Assembly (NCBI GenBank): GCA_963758205.1
Contig: CAVWUM010000002.1
Coordinates: 62,001 to 126,000 of the forward strand
DNA length: 64,000 nt
Direction of reading: 5' to 3'
Source of the DNA: Owenweeksia sp963758205
GTDB lineage: Bacteria > Bacteroidota > Bacteroidia > Flavobacteriales > Schleiferiaceae
In this document: positions 35,963-43,697 of the stretch, piece by piece
How the letters are laid out: every line of letters begins with the position of its first letter
Position numbering within the stretch: the first letter of the stretch is position 1
The notes under the pieces: generated by a model
Told to the model about the DNA's origin: nothing
The model's input: the letters and a program-made list of their open reading frames with translations, nothing else
Databases searched by the model: none
Made by a program: the position numbers and the translations under genes

Positions 35963-36397
35963 TGTGTTCGTGGTATTTTTTTTAAATCTCGTTAGATTCC
36001 AAATATGATGTTCGTCCAAAGAGTCGAAAGCCATTTTAAAAGAGGTTTCATTTTTAGTCAATATAGGGTAAGCAACTCCAAATATTCCTTCAGATTCTCT
36101 ACCGTAACCAAAAAGGAATATTTTCTTTCCATCTTTAATACGGATCTCCCATGTGGTTTCTGATTGTGCAACCCTTCCGTCATTTAGACTGTCTATCAAT
36201 TTCGCTTTTCCGTTGGGGTACAAGTAGAGAAATTGGGAATGATCTTTTAAGCTGTCGGTCAAGTTAGTAGTCTTTGAGTTCATTTTGATAAGTTCTGTTT
36301 TCCATACTTCCGGTGAATTGTCATCCTTTGTGGAGGTTGTTTCACAGGAGTTCAGTCCTAGGAAACAAAACAATATCGGGAGCAGGATTTTCTTCAT
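35957..36397 (-). CDS. Hypothetical lipoprotein
   Basis: A 146-residue protein with a lipoprotein signal (FCFLGLNSCETTS, cysteine about residue 18). The mature domain is small and looks like a lipocalin-type sheet: FLYLYPNGKAKLIDSLND, TTWEIRIKDGKKIFLFGYG. Many unrelated Bacteroidota lipoproteins share this look. No family is assigned. It is a single-gene cassette between repeat copy A and E2, with its stop codon in E2. Confidence 0.6.
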   Translation of the reverse strand: MKKILLPILFCFLGLNSCETTSTKDDNSPEVWKTELIKMNSKTTNLTDSLKDHSQFLYLYPNGKAKLIDSLNDGRVAQSETTWEIRIKDGKKIFLFGYGRESEGIFGVAYPILTKNETSFKMAFDSLDEHHIWNLTRFKKNTTNTK

Positions 36398-36419
36398 TTT
36401 TCAAATTACCACCAACTAG

Positions 36420-36539
36420 CGGCTAAACGCAATTGCGTTTATTCTCACTATAAATTATCCAGCCAATATAGGCTTCCCAGGACATTCGCTTATTGAAGTT
36501 GAAAAAAATAACACCTACCCCTTTACCTAAAACTTACAG
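36420..36539 (-). repeat. Long repeat copy A (contains response-regulator 3' fragment)
   Basis: This 120-base stretch matches 38032-38152 at about 94% by hand alignment (seven differences). It includes the last codons of a response-regulator gene: the stop equivalent at 36515-36517 and GKV, then an in-frame stop where the intact gene has E. It also contains the perfect 16-base palindrome AAACGCAATTGCGTTT at 36425-36440. Beyond 36540 the similarity ends. Confidence 0.85.
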
Positions 36540-36556
36540 TTAGAGCTCCATCAAGC

Positions 36557-37087
36557 TCAGTCGTCTTTAGAGGGCGATTTAAGAATTTCAATCTTCCCTG
36601 CTAAATCCAACCTGGAAAAGAAATTTTCTTGAGCATTAAACGTGTAGCTGCTTGTTGTTAGTTCACATGAAAAACACTCCGTATTTATTTGTAACAAAGC
36701 GTCTTCAATTTTATACTCTCCCCAATATTGTGCAAAGTAACGTGCAACGTCTTTATGAACTCCAAGATTTAACAGAATCCACATGGGTCGCATAAATCGT
36801 GGCCTTATAGTCTCCACACCTTTGGTAAGCCGTAGTTTTGAAATTTCACTAAACGGAATAGCCAGGGACCATGTATTGGTATTTTTATAAATCCTTAATA
36901 GTAACCCTTTTTGATAAAGCTGAAACAGCCCTTTTGCTCCAACTAAATCTTTTTGCTCAATCTGCCTTTCCCCGGTCAACTCTTTAATAAAGTAATTTGG
37001 CGTTCCGCGAACACCCTTTCGGATAGGGCTCCCGAGTATTGGGTCAGTTTTGTAGGTGGGTATTTTATGTCCGTGAAATAGATTCAT
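36557..37087 (-). CDS. Hypothetical protein
   Basis: A protein of about 176 residues with no signal peptide or membrane segment. It has a possible PH-like sheet around LLLRIYKNTNTWSLAIPFSE followed by helices. The ATG at 37087 (MNLFHGHKIP) is preferred over a TTG 33 bases upstream, which would overlap the previous gene's tail region. No family is recognised. It is the second gene of a two-gene cassette interval between E3 and repeat copy A. Confidence 0.55.
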   Translation of the reverse strand: MNLFHGHKIPTYKTDPILGSPIRKGVRGTPNYFIKELTGERQIEQKDLVGAKGLFQLYQKGLLLRIYKNTNTWSLAIPFSEISKLRLTKGVETIRPRFMRPMWILLNLGVHKDVARYFAQYWGEYKIEDALLQINTECFSCELTTSSYTFNAQENFFSRLDLAGKIEILKSPSKDD

Positions 37088-37174
37088 TGAAATTGGATAG
37101 TATCGGACAACGCATTGCAAGATTTCACAAAAAACTCTCCATATAGGTGCCTATAATACACGTCTTCATTTTCT

Positions 37175-37513
37175 TCAGTCTTCAAAAAATGGAACTGAAA
37201 ATTCCGGGTCTCGGTACCATTCAGTTTCAATTTTATATTTCTCACATAAACTGACAACTTGTTGAAAGGTGGAAAAGACCTTCTGTGGAGTTGGTTTAAC
37301 TGTTCCAATCTTAGCTAATTTCTTGTCAGTATCTTCTAAAATTACTTCTAAGCTCTTTAGCTTAGTTTTTTCTCCGTTCATTATTATTTTACCCTTTTCA
37401 TTTACAAAAATGTAGATGTAGTTCTCGTCTGCAAATAGGTTTTCTCCCTCAGTCTGCGCTGCACAAATGTTGATGGTGAAGACCGTAATTATTGAGGTTA
37501 AGAGTATTTTCAT
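37175..37513 (-). CDS. Hypothetical exported protein, weakly ExbD-like
   Basis: A protein of 112 residues with a signal peptide ending NICAAQ. The mature 90 residues (IYIFVNEKGKIIMNGEKTKLKSLEVILEDTDKK) recall the periplasmic domain of ExbD/TolR, but the inner-membrane anchor typical of ExbD is replaced by a cleavable signal. The ATG at 37513 is chosen. The similarity is weak and only by eye. Confidence 0.5.
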   Translation of the reverse strand: MKILLTSIITVFTINICAAQTEGENLFADENYIYIFVNEKGKIIMNGEKTKLKSLEVILEDTDKKLAKIGTVKPTPQKVFSTFQQVVSLCEKYKIETEWYRDPEFSVPFFED

Positions 37514-37530
37514 AAACAATTTGCTATATC

Positions 37531-37672
37531 AGTTTTTAATAAACGCAGGGCGGCTTTCCGCAAATTCCTAAAGAACCAAGAGTGTCATCGTCAACCGCGT
37601 ATGTGTCTGCCGAAGACGAAATGGCTGTATTAGCTTTAGGTTTTGTTCTGCTGTCGGCTTTTTTTATTTTTT
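37531..37672 (-). repeat. Cassette-boundary element E3
   Basis: On the minus strand its right end reads AAAGCCGCCCTGCGTTTATT then AAAAACTG, nearly identical to the right end of E2. Its left end begins AAATAAAAAAAGCCGAC and again contains the TAA stop of the preceding gene, but the inverted arm has decayed. The interior differs from E1 and E2. Confidence 0.65.
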
Positions 37673-37981
37673 AATTGCTTGGTTTTTAAACTTCTTTACG
37701 AATTCTTTTGCCTCGCTTAAAGTTTCTGGATATTCCGCGAATTTCTCTTCACCAGGTTCAAGAGCTTTGGAAATATGTTGATAATGGAAACCATTGTTCA
37801 GAAGGTATTTGACAACTTGCCACTTTTTATCGTCACCTTTTTTTGGTGGTCGAAAACGATGTGGTAATAATATCATCTCATTTCTACATTCAGGACAAGG
37901 GTAGGTTAGTCTACTTTCTTCTTTGTCAAATTCTCTATTCAGAATAAGTCGACAATTCAAGCAAACTTTTTTATGTCCCAT
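37664..37981 (-). CDS. Small zinc-ribbon-like protein
   Basis: A 105-residue protein. CLNCRLILNREFDKEESRLTYPCPEC gives two CxxC knuckles, the pattern of a zinc ribbon. The remainder is helical with KKGDDKKWQVVKYLLNNGF. No specific family is recognised; nucleic acid binding is a reasonable guess. The stop codon lies within E3, and repeat copy B is upstream. It is the first cassette after the response regulator. Confidence 0.6.
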   Translation of the reverse strand: MGHKKVCLNCRLILNREFDKEESRLTYPCPECRNEMILLPHRFRPPKKGDDKKWQVVKYLLNNGFHYQHISKALEPGEEKFAEYPETLSEAKEFVKKFKNQAIKK

Positions 37982-38031
37982 GTTTCTTCTGGTTAGTCAG
38001 TTGTTCTTTTTTTCAGCTGCAGCACAACTAT

Positions 38032-38152
38032 CGGCTAAACGCAAATGCGTTTATTCTCACTATAAATTATCCGGCCAATATAGGCTTCCCAGGGCATTCG
38101 CTTATTGAAATTGAAAAAAACTAACACCTACCCCTTTACCTCAAACTTATAG
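38032..38152 (-). repeat. Long repeat copy B (3' end and downstream flank of the response-regulator gene)
   Basis: This 121-base segment spans the last eight codons and stop of the intact regulator plus about 96 downstream bases. It is about 94% identical to copy A at 36420-36539. The near-palindrome AAACGCAAATGCGTTT lies at 38037-38052, followed on the minus strand by AGCCGATAGTTG. It is probably the source copy. Confidence 0.85.
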
Positions 38153-38817
38153 CCGGAGCCATGCACATTTACAATGTTTACGGCCGGGTTGTGCTTTAGG
38201 TACTTGCGGAGTTTAGAGATGAATACATCCAGGCTGCGGCCTACAAAGTAGCTGTCATCCTGCCACACGGCCTGTAATATTACTTCACGCTTTAGCAGCA
38301 CATTGGGGTTGGTGGCAAACAGGGCCAGTATATCACCCTCCTTCTGGGTGAGCTGAATTTTATCCTTTTCGGTTTCCAGCAACAGGTTGGCGTGGTCCAG
38401 GGTATATCCCGCAAAGGGAATAATGCCATTGGTGGCGGGTAGTAACTTTCCTCTTTTAAGTATGGCCTTAATACGTAGCGAGAGTTCTTCTATGCTAAAG
38501 GGCTTGGTAACATAATCATCCGCACCCAGTTTAAACCCTTTAATTCGGTCTTCCTTCATGCTTTTAGCGGTAAGAAAGATGATGGGAATATCCTCGTTTA
38601 CTTTGCGTATTTCTGCCGCCAGGCTAAAGCCATCCATGTTGGGCATCATCACATCCAGCAGGCAAAGGTCATACGGTTTATTGTTGAACTCGGCCAGGGC
38701 CAGCGCGCCATCCGGGTAATGTGATACTTTGTAGTTATGGGTTTCCAGGGTATCCTTTAGCAGAAAGCCCATGCTTCTATCATCTTCTACCAGGAGTATG
38801 CGTTTTTTTATTTCCAT
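38128..38817 (-). CDS. OmpR-family response regulator
   Basis: A 229-residue regulator. The receiver domain has the acidic pocket EDD at residues 11-13, the phospho-acceptor D55 in LLDVMMPN and the conserved lysine in VTKPFS. The C-terminal winged helix has FISKLRKYLKHNP and NVHGSGYKFEV. The ATG at 38817 gives MEIKKRILLVEDD; longer in-frame starts are unlikely. Its kinase is probably the one at 39637, transcribed from the same strand but separated by the DUF559 element. The last codons are duplicated twice to the left. Confidence 0.92.
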   Translation of the reverse strand: MEIKKRILLVEDDRSMGFLLKDTLETHNYKVSHYPDGALALAEFNNKPYDLCLLDVMMPNMDGFSLAAEIRKVNEDIPIIFLTAKSMKEDRIKGFKLGADDYVTKPFSIEELSLRIKAILKRGKLLPATNGIIPFAGYTLDHANLLLETEKDKIQLTQKEGDILALFATNPNVLLKREVILQAVWQDDSYFVGRSLDVFISKLRKYLKHNPAVNIVNVHGSGYKFEVKG

Positions 38818-38930
38818 TGAATATGTTCTTAACCATAGAGGGCATAGCGTATTACAACACATTACCTATATACCTAACAAATCCATCACGATTCGAAACT
38901 ATTACAAACCCCTTTTATATGACTGACTCT

Positions 38931-38971
38931 CTCCCCTCCTATTTTAGGAGGGGTTAGGGGTGGTAAAAAAT
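38931..38971. repeat. Hairpin repeat R1, left end of the DUF559 element
   Basis: A 41-base sequence with inner arms CCCCTCCT/AGGAGGGG around ATTTT, then AGGGGTGGTAAAAAAT. It is 39/41 identical to R3 at 39521-39561 and inverted relative to R2. It directly follows the stop codon of the DUF559 gene and may act as its terminator. Confidence 0.8.
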
Positions 38972-38973
38972 GT

Positions 38974-39333
38974 TTATCCCTTGCCAAAAGCATTTCGTAT
39001 TTCCTCAATCACCATTTCCATCTGATACTGTATAGCATCATTCTCAAACCTCATTACTTTGATATTTAGTTCTGCTAAATATTTGTCCCGGATCGTATCG
39101 GCTGCCTCTCCTGAAGGTGTAAAGTGATGAGCACCATCTACTTCAATAACCAACTTCTCACTTGGACAGTAAAAATCAACAACATAGTCTCCAATACTAT
39201 GCTGCCTTCTGAATTTTCTCCCATCAATCTGACTATTCTTCAGGGCTTTCCACAGTCGTGCCTCAGAAGGAGTAAGGCTTGACCTCAGTTCCTTCCTGAT
39301 AGACTTTAGGTATTTCCGATTGTGAATTGGCAT
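38974..39333 (-). CDS. DUF559 endonuclease-domain protein
   Basis: A protein of about 119 residues. TPSEARLWKALKNSQIDGRKFRRQ and DYVVDFYCPSEKLVIEVDGAHH are characteristic of the DUF559 / very-short-patch-repair-like nuclease fold, with the PD-(D/E)xK-type acidic residues in VDF and EVDG. The ATG at 39333 (MPIHNRKYLK) is preferred over an upstream TTG. The gene is bracketed by inverted copies of the hairpin repeat R, and sits between a histidine kinase and its likely regulator. Such proteins are widespread and mobile in Bacteroidota, but their biological role is unknown. Confidence 0.85.
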   Translation of the reverse strand: MPIHNRKYLKSIRKELRSSLTPSEARLWKALKNSQIDGRKFRRQHSIGDYVVDFYCPSEKLVIEVDGAHHFTPSGEAADTIRDKYLAELNIKVMRFENDAIQYQMEMVIEEIRNAFGKG

Positions 39334-39355
39334 ATTATAAGGCCAAGTTATCAAA

Positions 39356-39386
39356 CCACCCCTGCCCCTCCTTATCCAAGGAGGGG
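39356..39386. repeat. Hairpin repeat R2, right end of the DUF559 element
   Basis: CCACCCCTGCCCCTCCT then TATCC and AAGGAGGGG: the reverse complement of the R1/R3 type with a slightly different loop. It starts 22 bases upstream of the DUF559 start codon. Together R1 and R2 make terminal inverted repeats around the gene. Confidence 0.75.
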
Positions 39387-39520
39387 AAAACCTCCGAAAT
39401 GGATTTCTTCAATATGGATGACTTTGATCTACTGTACACAGGTTTACAATTAATCATTAATGGGTATAATTAACTATGCTTTTTAATCTGGCATCCTAAC
39501 TGATTTTTGTCAATGTCCCC

Positions 39521-39561
39521 CTCCCCTCCTATTTTAGGAGGGGCCAGGGGTGGTAAAAAAT
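39521..39561. repeat. Hairpin repeat R3
   Basis: Nearly identical to R1 (39 of 41 positions, TT replaced by CC in the spacer), in the same orientation. It is followed 30 bases later by a decayed inverted copy, so R3 and R4 may be an element that has lost its gene. Confidence 0.8.
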
Positions 39562-39591
39562 CATACTATTAAACAACCTCATCCGCTTATA

Positions 39592-39616
39592 ACACCTCCT
39601 TATCCAAAAAGGGAAA
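39592..39616. repeat. Decayed hairpin repeat R4
   Basis: ACCTCCTTATCCAAAAAGGG resembles R2 (CCTCCTTATCCAAGGAGGGG) with several changes. It lies 20 bases from the end of the kinase gene. Confidence 0.5.
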
Positions 39617-39636
39617 TTCTATGAATAATATTCCCT

Positions 39637-40890
39637 CTAAGTCGGTAAAAATATCCTGAACGTGCTGCCCAACCCCTCGGTGCTGTTGAAGGTGATAAGT
39701 CCACCCAGGCGGTCAACAATCATTTTTACATAGCTGAGGCCAAGTCCGTAGCCCTTTGTATTATGCAGGTTACCACTCTCGGCTCTAAAGAATTTCTCAA
39801 AAATCCGCTCCTGGCTATCCACACTCATGCCTATGCCCTTGTCTTCCACCTCCAGGCTAATACCCTCCACTGTACTGCTGGTTCGCAAGGTAATCTGCGG
39901 CTTATCGCCTGAATATTTAACCGCATTTTCAATAAGGTTATAAATAACGTTAGAGAGGTGCACTTTATCAGCCAACAGGGTAAAACGACCGGCATGCAAG
40001 GCCTGGGTAATGCTTCCACCTCTTTGCTGCATCACGGGTTCAAAGCTTTCGGCCACCTGCTGCACGAGTTCGTGAAGGTTCAATTCTTCCAGCGTAAGCG
40101 TATCATTTTCCTTTTCCATAGCGGAAATCTGCAGTACCCTATCCACCAAATGGTGCAGACGGTCATTTTCGGTGTAAATAATATCAGCATACTTCCTTAG
40201 CCTTTCGGGATCCATTTGTGTATTACGAATAGCGTCAGAAGCCACAGAGATGTTGGCAATGGGCGTTTTCAGCTCGTGTGTCATGTTATTCACAAAATCC
40301 TTTTTGAGCAGGGCCAGTTTTTTACCTTTTACTATGGAAACCATAATAAAAGTAAATACCGCCAAAATCACCAATAGGGTTAAGGATGAATACATCCAGA
40401 TGCCCATCGCGCCAAGCAGGTAGGTAGATTTATTGGTGAGGGTAAGTTTAAAATCGCGATGGGTTTGTGCCTCCTCCCGGGATTTACACGCAATGGCAGT
40501 GGTATCTCCCACACCTGTAACCGTATTGCCGAGTAAAACCAGGCTTTGCCCCTCTTCCACAATAGCATAATCATACGACACATTCAGTTGCCGTTTTTGC
40601 AATTCTACCCTTAAGGTGCTATCAAGTTTACTTAGCATGAAATAGCTGTTTACCTGAACCAAATATTCGTTAGAGGATAGTTTTTGAACCGGGACAATTT
40701 GCGAGGTGCTGTCTCCGTGTAGCTTTAAAAGCCTGTCCGCAACGGTGCGGAGGGCAATATTCACTTTTTCATCCAGCTGCCTTTCTTCAAGCGCAAAGCT
40801 TTTTTTAAACCAATAGGCCTGCGTAATAAACAGGGTGCCAATGGTTAGCAGCATTAAAAATAATATTAACCTTATATTTTTGGAAGACAT
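39637..40890 (-). CDS. Sensor histidine kinase
   Basis: A 417-residue kinase with two transmembrane helices (about residues 7-24 and 157-180) flanking a 130-residue periplasmic sensor. The HisKA motif NNMTHELKTP puts the phospho-acceptor histidine near residue 206. ATPase motifs are NLIENAVKYS (N box), EDKGIGMS (G1) and GYGLGLSYVK (G2). No HAMP domain is evident. The ATG at 40890 (MSSKNIRL) is chosen over an upstream GTG. The regulator gene would normally follow directly; here 819 bases with the DUF559 element intervene. Confidence 0.92.
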   Translation of the reverse strand: MSSKNIRLILFLMLLTIGTLFITQAYWFKKSFALEERQLDEKVNIALRTVADRLLKLHGDSTSQIVPVQKLSSNEYLVQVNSYFMLSKLDSTLRVELQKRQLNVSYDYAIVEEGQSLVLLGNTVTGVGDTTAIACKSREEAQTHRDFKLTLTNKSTYLLGAMGIWMYSSLTLLVILAVFTFIMVSIVKGKKLALLKKDFVNNMTHELKTPIANISVASDAIRNTQMDPERLRKYADIIYTENDRLHHLVDRVLQISAMEKENDTLTLEELNLHELVQQVAESFEPVMQQRGGSITQALHAGRFTLLADKVHLSNVIYNLIENAVKYSGDKPQITLRTSSTVEGISLEVEDKGIGMSVDSQERIFEKFFRAESGNLHNTKGYGLGLSYVKMIVDRLGGLITFNSTEGLGSTFRIFLPT

Positions 40891-41016
40891 GAAAACGAAA
40901 GTAGCCAAAACGGCCATTGGCCGCGCAAAATTTACATTTCAATAACATCTTTTTACAATTCATTATCTGCCTCCACCGCCTTATAGCTGTAGGTTTGGGA
41001 AGTAAATAATAGCATT

Positions 41017-41832
41017 ATGAAAAAAGCAACTTTATACTTTATACCCTTGGCCCTTGTGGTGGGGATGGCTGTAAGCCTTTTCAACCAATCTACATTGAGC
41101 AACGCCCAGGCAGCGTGCCATTCGGCTCCCACTGCTGAAATAGCGATGGCCACTTACGGCCCTGAAAACTTCCAAAGGTCTTCATCTAAAACTGATTACA
41201 AAAGGCTTTATAATGTGCGCTTTAGGTACTCCAAGCGCATTACGGTACCCCAGGTTAATGAGGCCCGCGTGATTAATGATTTTTTGCCTTATTACCCTGG
41301 TGGGTGGATTGTGGAATACCATGAGGTGAAAATAATTGCCCATATAGGTAAGGAGACCAAAGTGGTTTCGGCACCCGATAATCGCCTTACGGCAGAACAG
41401 CTGGAACTTTTGAGAACACTAAAACCACTGGATGGCATTTACATAAAAATACGCTACAGCTCCAAAAATGCTGTAACGGGCGAAATGGAGCCCTCAATGC
41501 TGGAGTATGCCCTGGGCATAACTCCGGATATTAATGCCGAATTTAAAGGTGGACGCGATGCCCTGGTAAATTACCTGGCTGAAAATAGCTGGGATGAAAT
41601 TGTGGCCAATGGCTATGATGCTTCAGACATGAAAACCACCGGTATCAGGTTTACTATAAACCTGGAGGGCAAAGCTGAGGACATAGAAGTATTTGTGCCA
41701 TCAGGAAATGATAAGGTGGATGAGATATTAAAGGAAACAGTTGAAAATATGCCGGCCTGGATACCCGCTGAAAACTTTGATGGTGAAAAGGCCAAACAGC
41801 AGTTTGAGTTTATTTTGGGGGATGGATGTTAG
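41017..41832 (+). CDS. Secreted TonB-C-like domain protein
   Basis: A 271-residue protein with a signal peptide or N-terminal helix (about residues 5-25). The last 80 residues resemble the C-terminal domain of TonB: GIRFTINLEGKAEDIEVFVPSGNDKVDEI and ENMPAWIPAENFDGEKAKQQFEF. The preceding part (YHEVKIIAHIGKE) resembles the GldM/TonB-associated domains of Bacteroidota. It lacks the proline-rich spacer of true TonB, so it is probably a periplasmic interaction module. It is divergent from the kinase and may be its regulated target. Confidence 0.65.
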   Translation: MKKATLYFIPLALVVGMAVSLFNQSTLSNAQAACHSAPTAEIAMATYGPENFQRSSSKTDYKRLYNVRFRYSKRITVPQVNEARVINDFLPYYPGGWIVEYHEVKIIAHIGKETKVVSAPDNRLTAEQLELLRTLKPLDGIYIKIRYSSKNAVTGEMEPSMLEYALGITPDINAEFKGGRDALVNYLAENSWDEIVANGYDASDMKTTGIRFTINLEGKAEDIEVFVPSGNDKVDEILKETVENMPAWIPAENFDGEKAKQQFEFILGDGC

Positions 41833-41862
41833 ATATTATTCTAGAAAGAAGATACTTTATTC

Positions 41863-42615
41863 CTATTGATTATAATGATTCCATGCGTCCACGTCACCAT
41901 CAAAAGCAACTTGGAATGCCATATCCTCCCAACTATCGTAGCCATATGAACTTGGTGTGTCCATAGAAGTTGCGCCAAAATCCTCACCATCATAGTATGC
42001 AATTGAATCTTCAAAAGATTCGTGCATTCCTTCAATGTTACTGCAGTACCGAAGGTTTATCCACCTTAGTAATTTATTGTCCGCTGTAACTTCCTTACCA
42101 TTTGATAGTATTTCACCTACTCGATAATATTCAGGATTGATAAAGGAGCCTATGAGAATATGTTGCTGCTCTTTTGCTAGACCAGACTGTACTTCAAAGC
42201 GGCTTTGTGGGAGAAATATCACTTCGTTCCTTTCGGTTTTTATCCCGACCTGATCTTTATTAAACTTATTGAAATGAAAAATTTCGACAATCATTTGAAA
42301 AGGAAGAAGCCTTCCCTTGTTCTCCGTCCTTAAAATCTCAACAGGTTTTTCAAGCTCAAAATAATATTCCTTTACAACCAAATTTTCCTTTTTGCAGCTT
42401 TCACCTCCAAACATAACCTCTCCTTTTTCATAGAAGGATACCCTTAGCTTTGATCCAAGTAATAGTTCTAACTCATTTACCTCCAGAGAAGTATTTTGCT
42501 TAATATTATTTGGAGAGAGAAATACAACACCATCTTCCCCTTCAAACTCAATTATCGCTACCTGTCTTTTTTTTCGGATTCTAGTCTTTAAACTGCTAAT
42601 GCGCTTGTGTCTCAT
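41863..42615 (-). CDS. Hypothetical protein
   Basis: A 250-residue soluble protein with a very basic N-terminus (MRHKRISSLKTRIRKKRQ). Two duplicated-looking halves, each of mixed beta strands, span residues 20-160. No family is recognised. The DNA is A+T-rich compared with neighbours. It stands alone. Confidence 0.55.
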   Translation of the reverse strand: MRHKRISSLKTRIRKKRQVAIIEFEGEDGVVFLSPNNIKQNTSLEVNELELLLGSKLRVSFYEKGEVMFGGESCKKENLVVKEYYFELEKPVEILRTENKGRLLPFQMIVEIFHFNKFNKDQVGIKTERNEVIFLPQSRFEVQSGLAKEQQHILIGSFINPEYYRVGEILSNGKEVTADNKLLRWINLRYCSNIEGMHESFEDSIAYYDGEDFGATSMDTPSSYGYDSWEDMAFQVAFDGDVDAWNHYNQ

Positions 42616-42787
42616 AATTATTGATGGTTGCTGATAAAGATAATAATCATTGTCTCGACAAAGTGTTTTTCCGACCGATCTATTAACTCAAGAGATAAAT
42701 GATGATTTCATTAAACTCCTGCCATTCCTTCACAAACCCTCTACTTAAAATTCGCTAACATATTCCAGACAGGAAAAATTCCAATGC

Positions 42788-43150
42788 TTAAAACAACCCA
42801 TTCTCATTAGGCGAATCTTCAATGGCTACCTGCCCTAAATCCCAAAGCTCAGCCACTTTATCGCCTTCAAACCTGAAAATATGAACCACGGCTATTTCGC
42901 TGTCCTCCTTCTCTACCCTTGAGTGGGTGATTACATTATTACCATCTTCAAAAACCTGTTTTACCTCAATGGCTTTATTAGGGCTTTGCTCATGGGCCTG
43001 CTCCATAGCGGCCTTTAGCGATTCCCGATCTCCTTTAAAATATTGGTTATGATGTATGAAGTTATCAGAGATGTAACGGTAAAAGGCATCTCTTACCTGG
43101 CCGGTACCGGCTAACTTTAGGAAGGATCGGGCTATGTCTTTTTGAGTCAT
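42788..43150 (-). CDS. SnoaL/NTF2-like protein
   Basis: A 120-residue protein. FIHHNQYFKGDRESLKAAM near residues 30-50 and HIFRFEGDKVAELWDLGQ at the end are typical of NTF2-like SnoaL-type cone-shaped folds. The paired histidines and the terminal WDLGQ are often conserved in the family, members of which include isomerases and hydrolases. The reaction is unknown. It starts 13 bases downstream of the next minus-strand gene's stop, so co-transcription is likely. Confidence 0.8.
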   Translation of the reverse strand: MTQKDIARSFLKLAGTGQVRDAFYRYISDNFIHHNQYFKGDRESLKAAMEQAHEQSPNKAIEVKQVFEDGNNVITHSRVEKEDSEIAVVHIFRFEGDKVAELWDLGQVAIEDSPNENGLF

Positions 43151-43163
43151 AAATACTTGATAT

Positions 43164-43697
43164 TTAAAAAGTGTGGGTATACTCCATAAGCAAGTATAAG
43201 AGTGATGGCACTACCAAACTAAAACCCCAGGCCCTATGGCTGATCTTGTTCAACTTTCTTATATGGTTTAAGGATAAACCAATGATCATTAAACTATTAA
43301 CTACCGCTATGCTAAGGAATATCCATTTAAACGAAGAATTGGCTTCAGTTGCAATTGTTACTGTGGGGTCATTATAACCTCGCGTTATCAAAGGGATTAC
43401 ATTTAACAGGAGAAGGATATACGAGATGTAACCTAGCACCCAGCCTACTCTCCGTTTAAATAACATCAATACTCCCGAAAGGCTAAGCACAAATGCTATA
43501 AACAGCGGAGCACTTAAGTCTGCCATCTGATCCCAAAATGAAAACTTAATACCTGTAAAAATTGGACTTGTATTTAAGTTTTCAATGAATTCCGTCTGTA
43601 GTTGAATAAACCAAATGGTATAACCAATGGCAAATGCTACCAGTACTAAACTGACCAATGCGATACACTTATTCAACACTAAGTAAGTTTTGGGCAT
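43164..43697 (-). CDS. Hypothetical four- or five-helix membrane protein
   Basis: A 177-residue protein with about five hydrophobic segments and short charged loops. The first helix lies near residues 10-28. No family motif is recognised. It is immediately upstream of the SnoaL-like gene on the same strand. Confidence 0.6.
   Translation of the reverse strand: MPKTYLVLNKCIALVSLVLVAFAIGYTIWFIQLQTEFIENLNTSPIFTGIKFSFWDQMADLSAPLFIAFVLSLSGVLMLFKRRVGWVLGYISYILLLLNVIPLITRGYNDPTVTIATEANSSFKWIFLSIAVVNSLMIIGLSLNHIRKLNKISHRAWGFSLVVPSLLYLLMEYTHTF

Larger units (their letters stand above)
39334..39636. other. Repeat-rich spacer between the DUF559 gene and the kinase
   Basis: This 303-base spacer has no gene. 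It holds hairpin repeats R2 (39356-39386), R3 (39521-39561) and a decayed R4 (39592-39616), with A+T-rich sequence between them. Confidence 0.7.

Noticed and set aside
37084..37308. A separate 74-residue gene overlapping the 37175 gene
   Set aside because: It shares most of its length with the exported protein in another frame and has no feature of its own.
34452..38152. Classical integron
   Set aside because: No integrase gene and no clean GTTRRRY/RYYYAAC cores; kept as cassette-like only.
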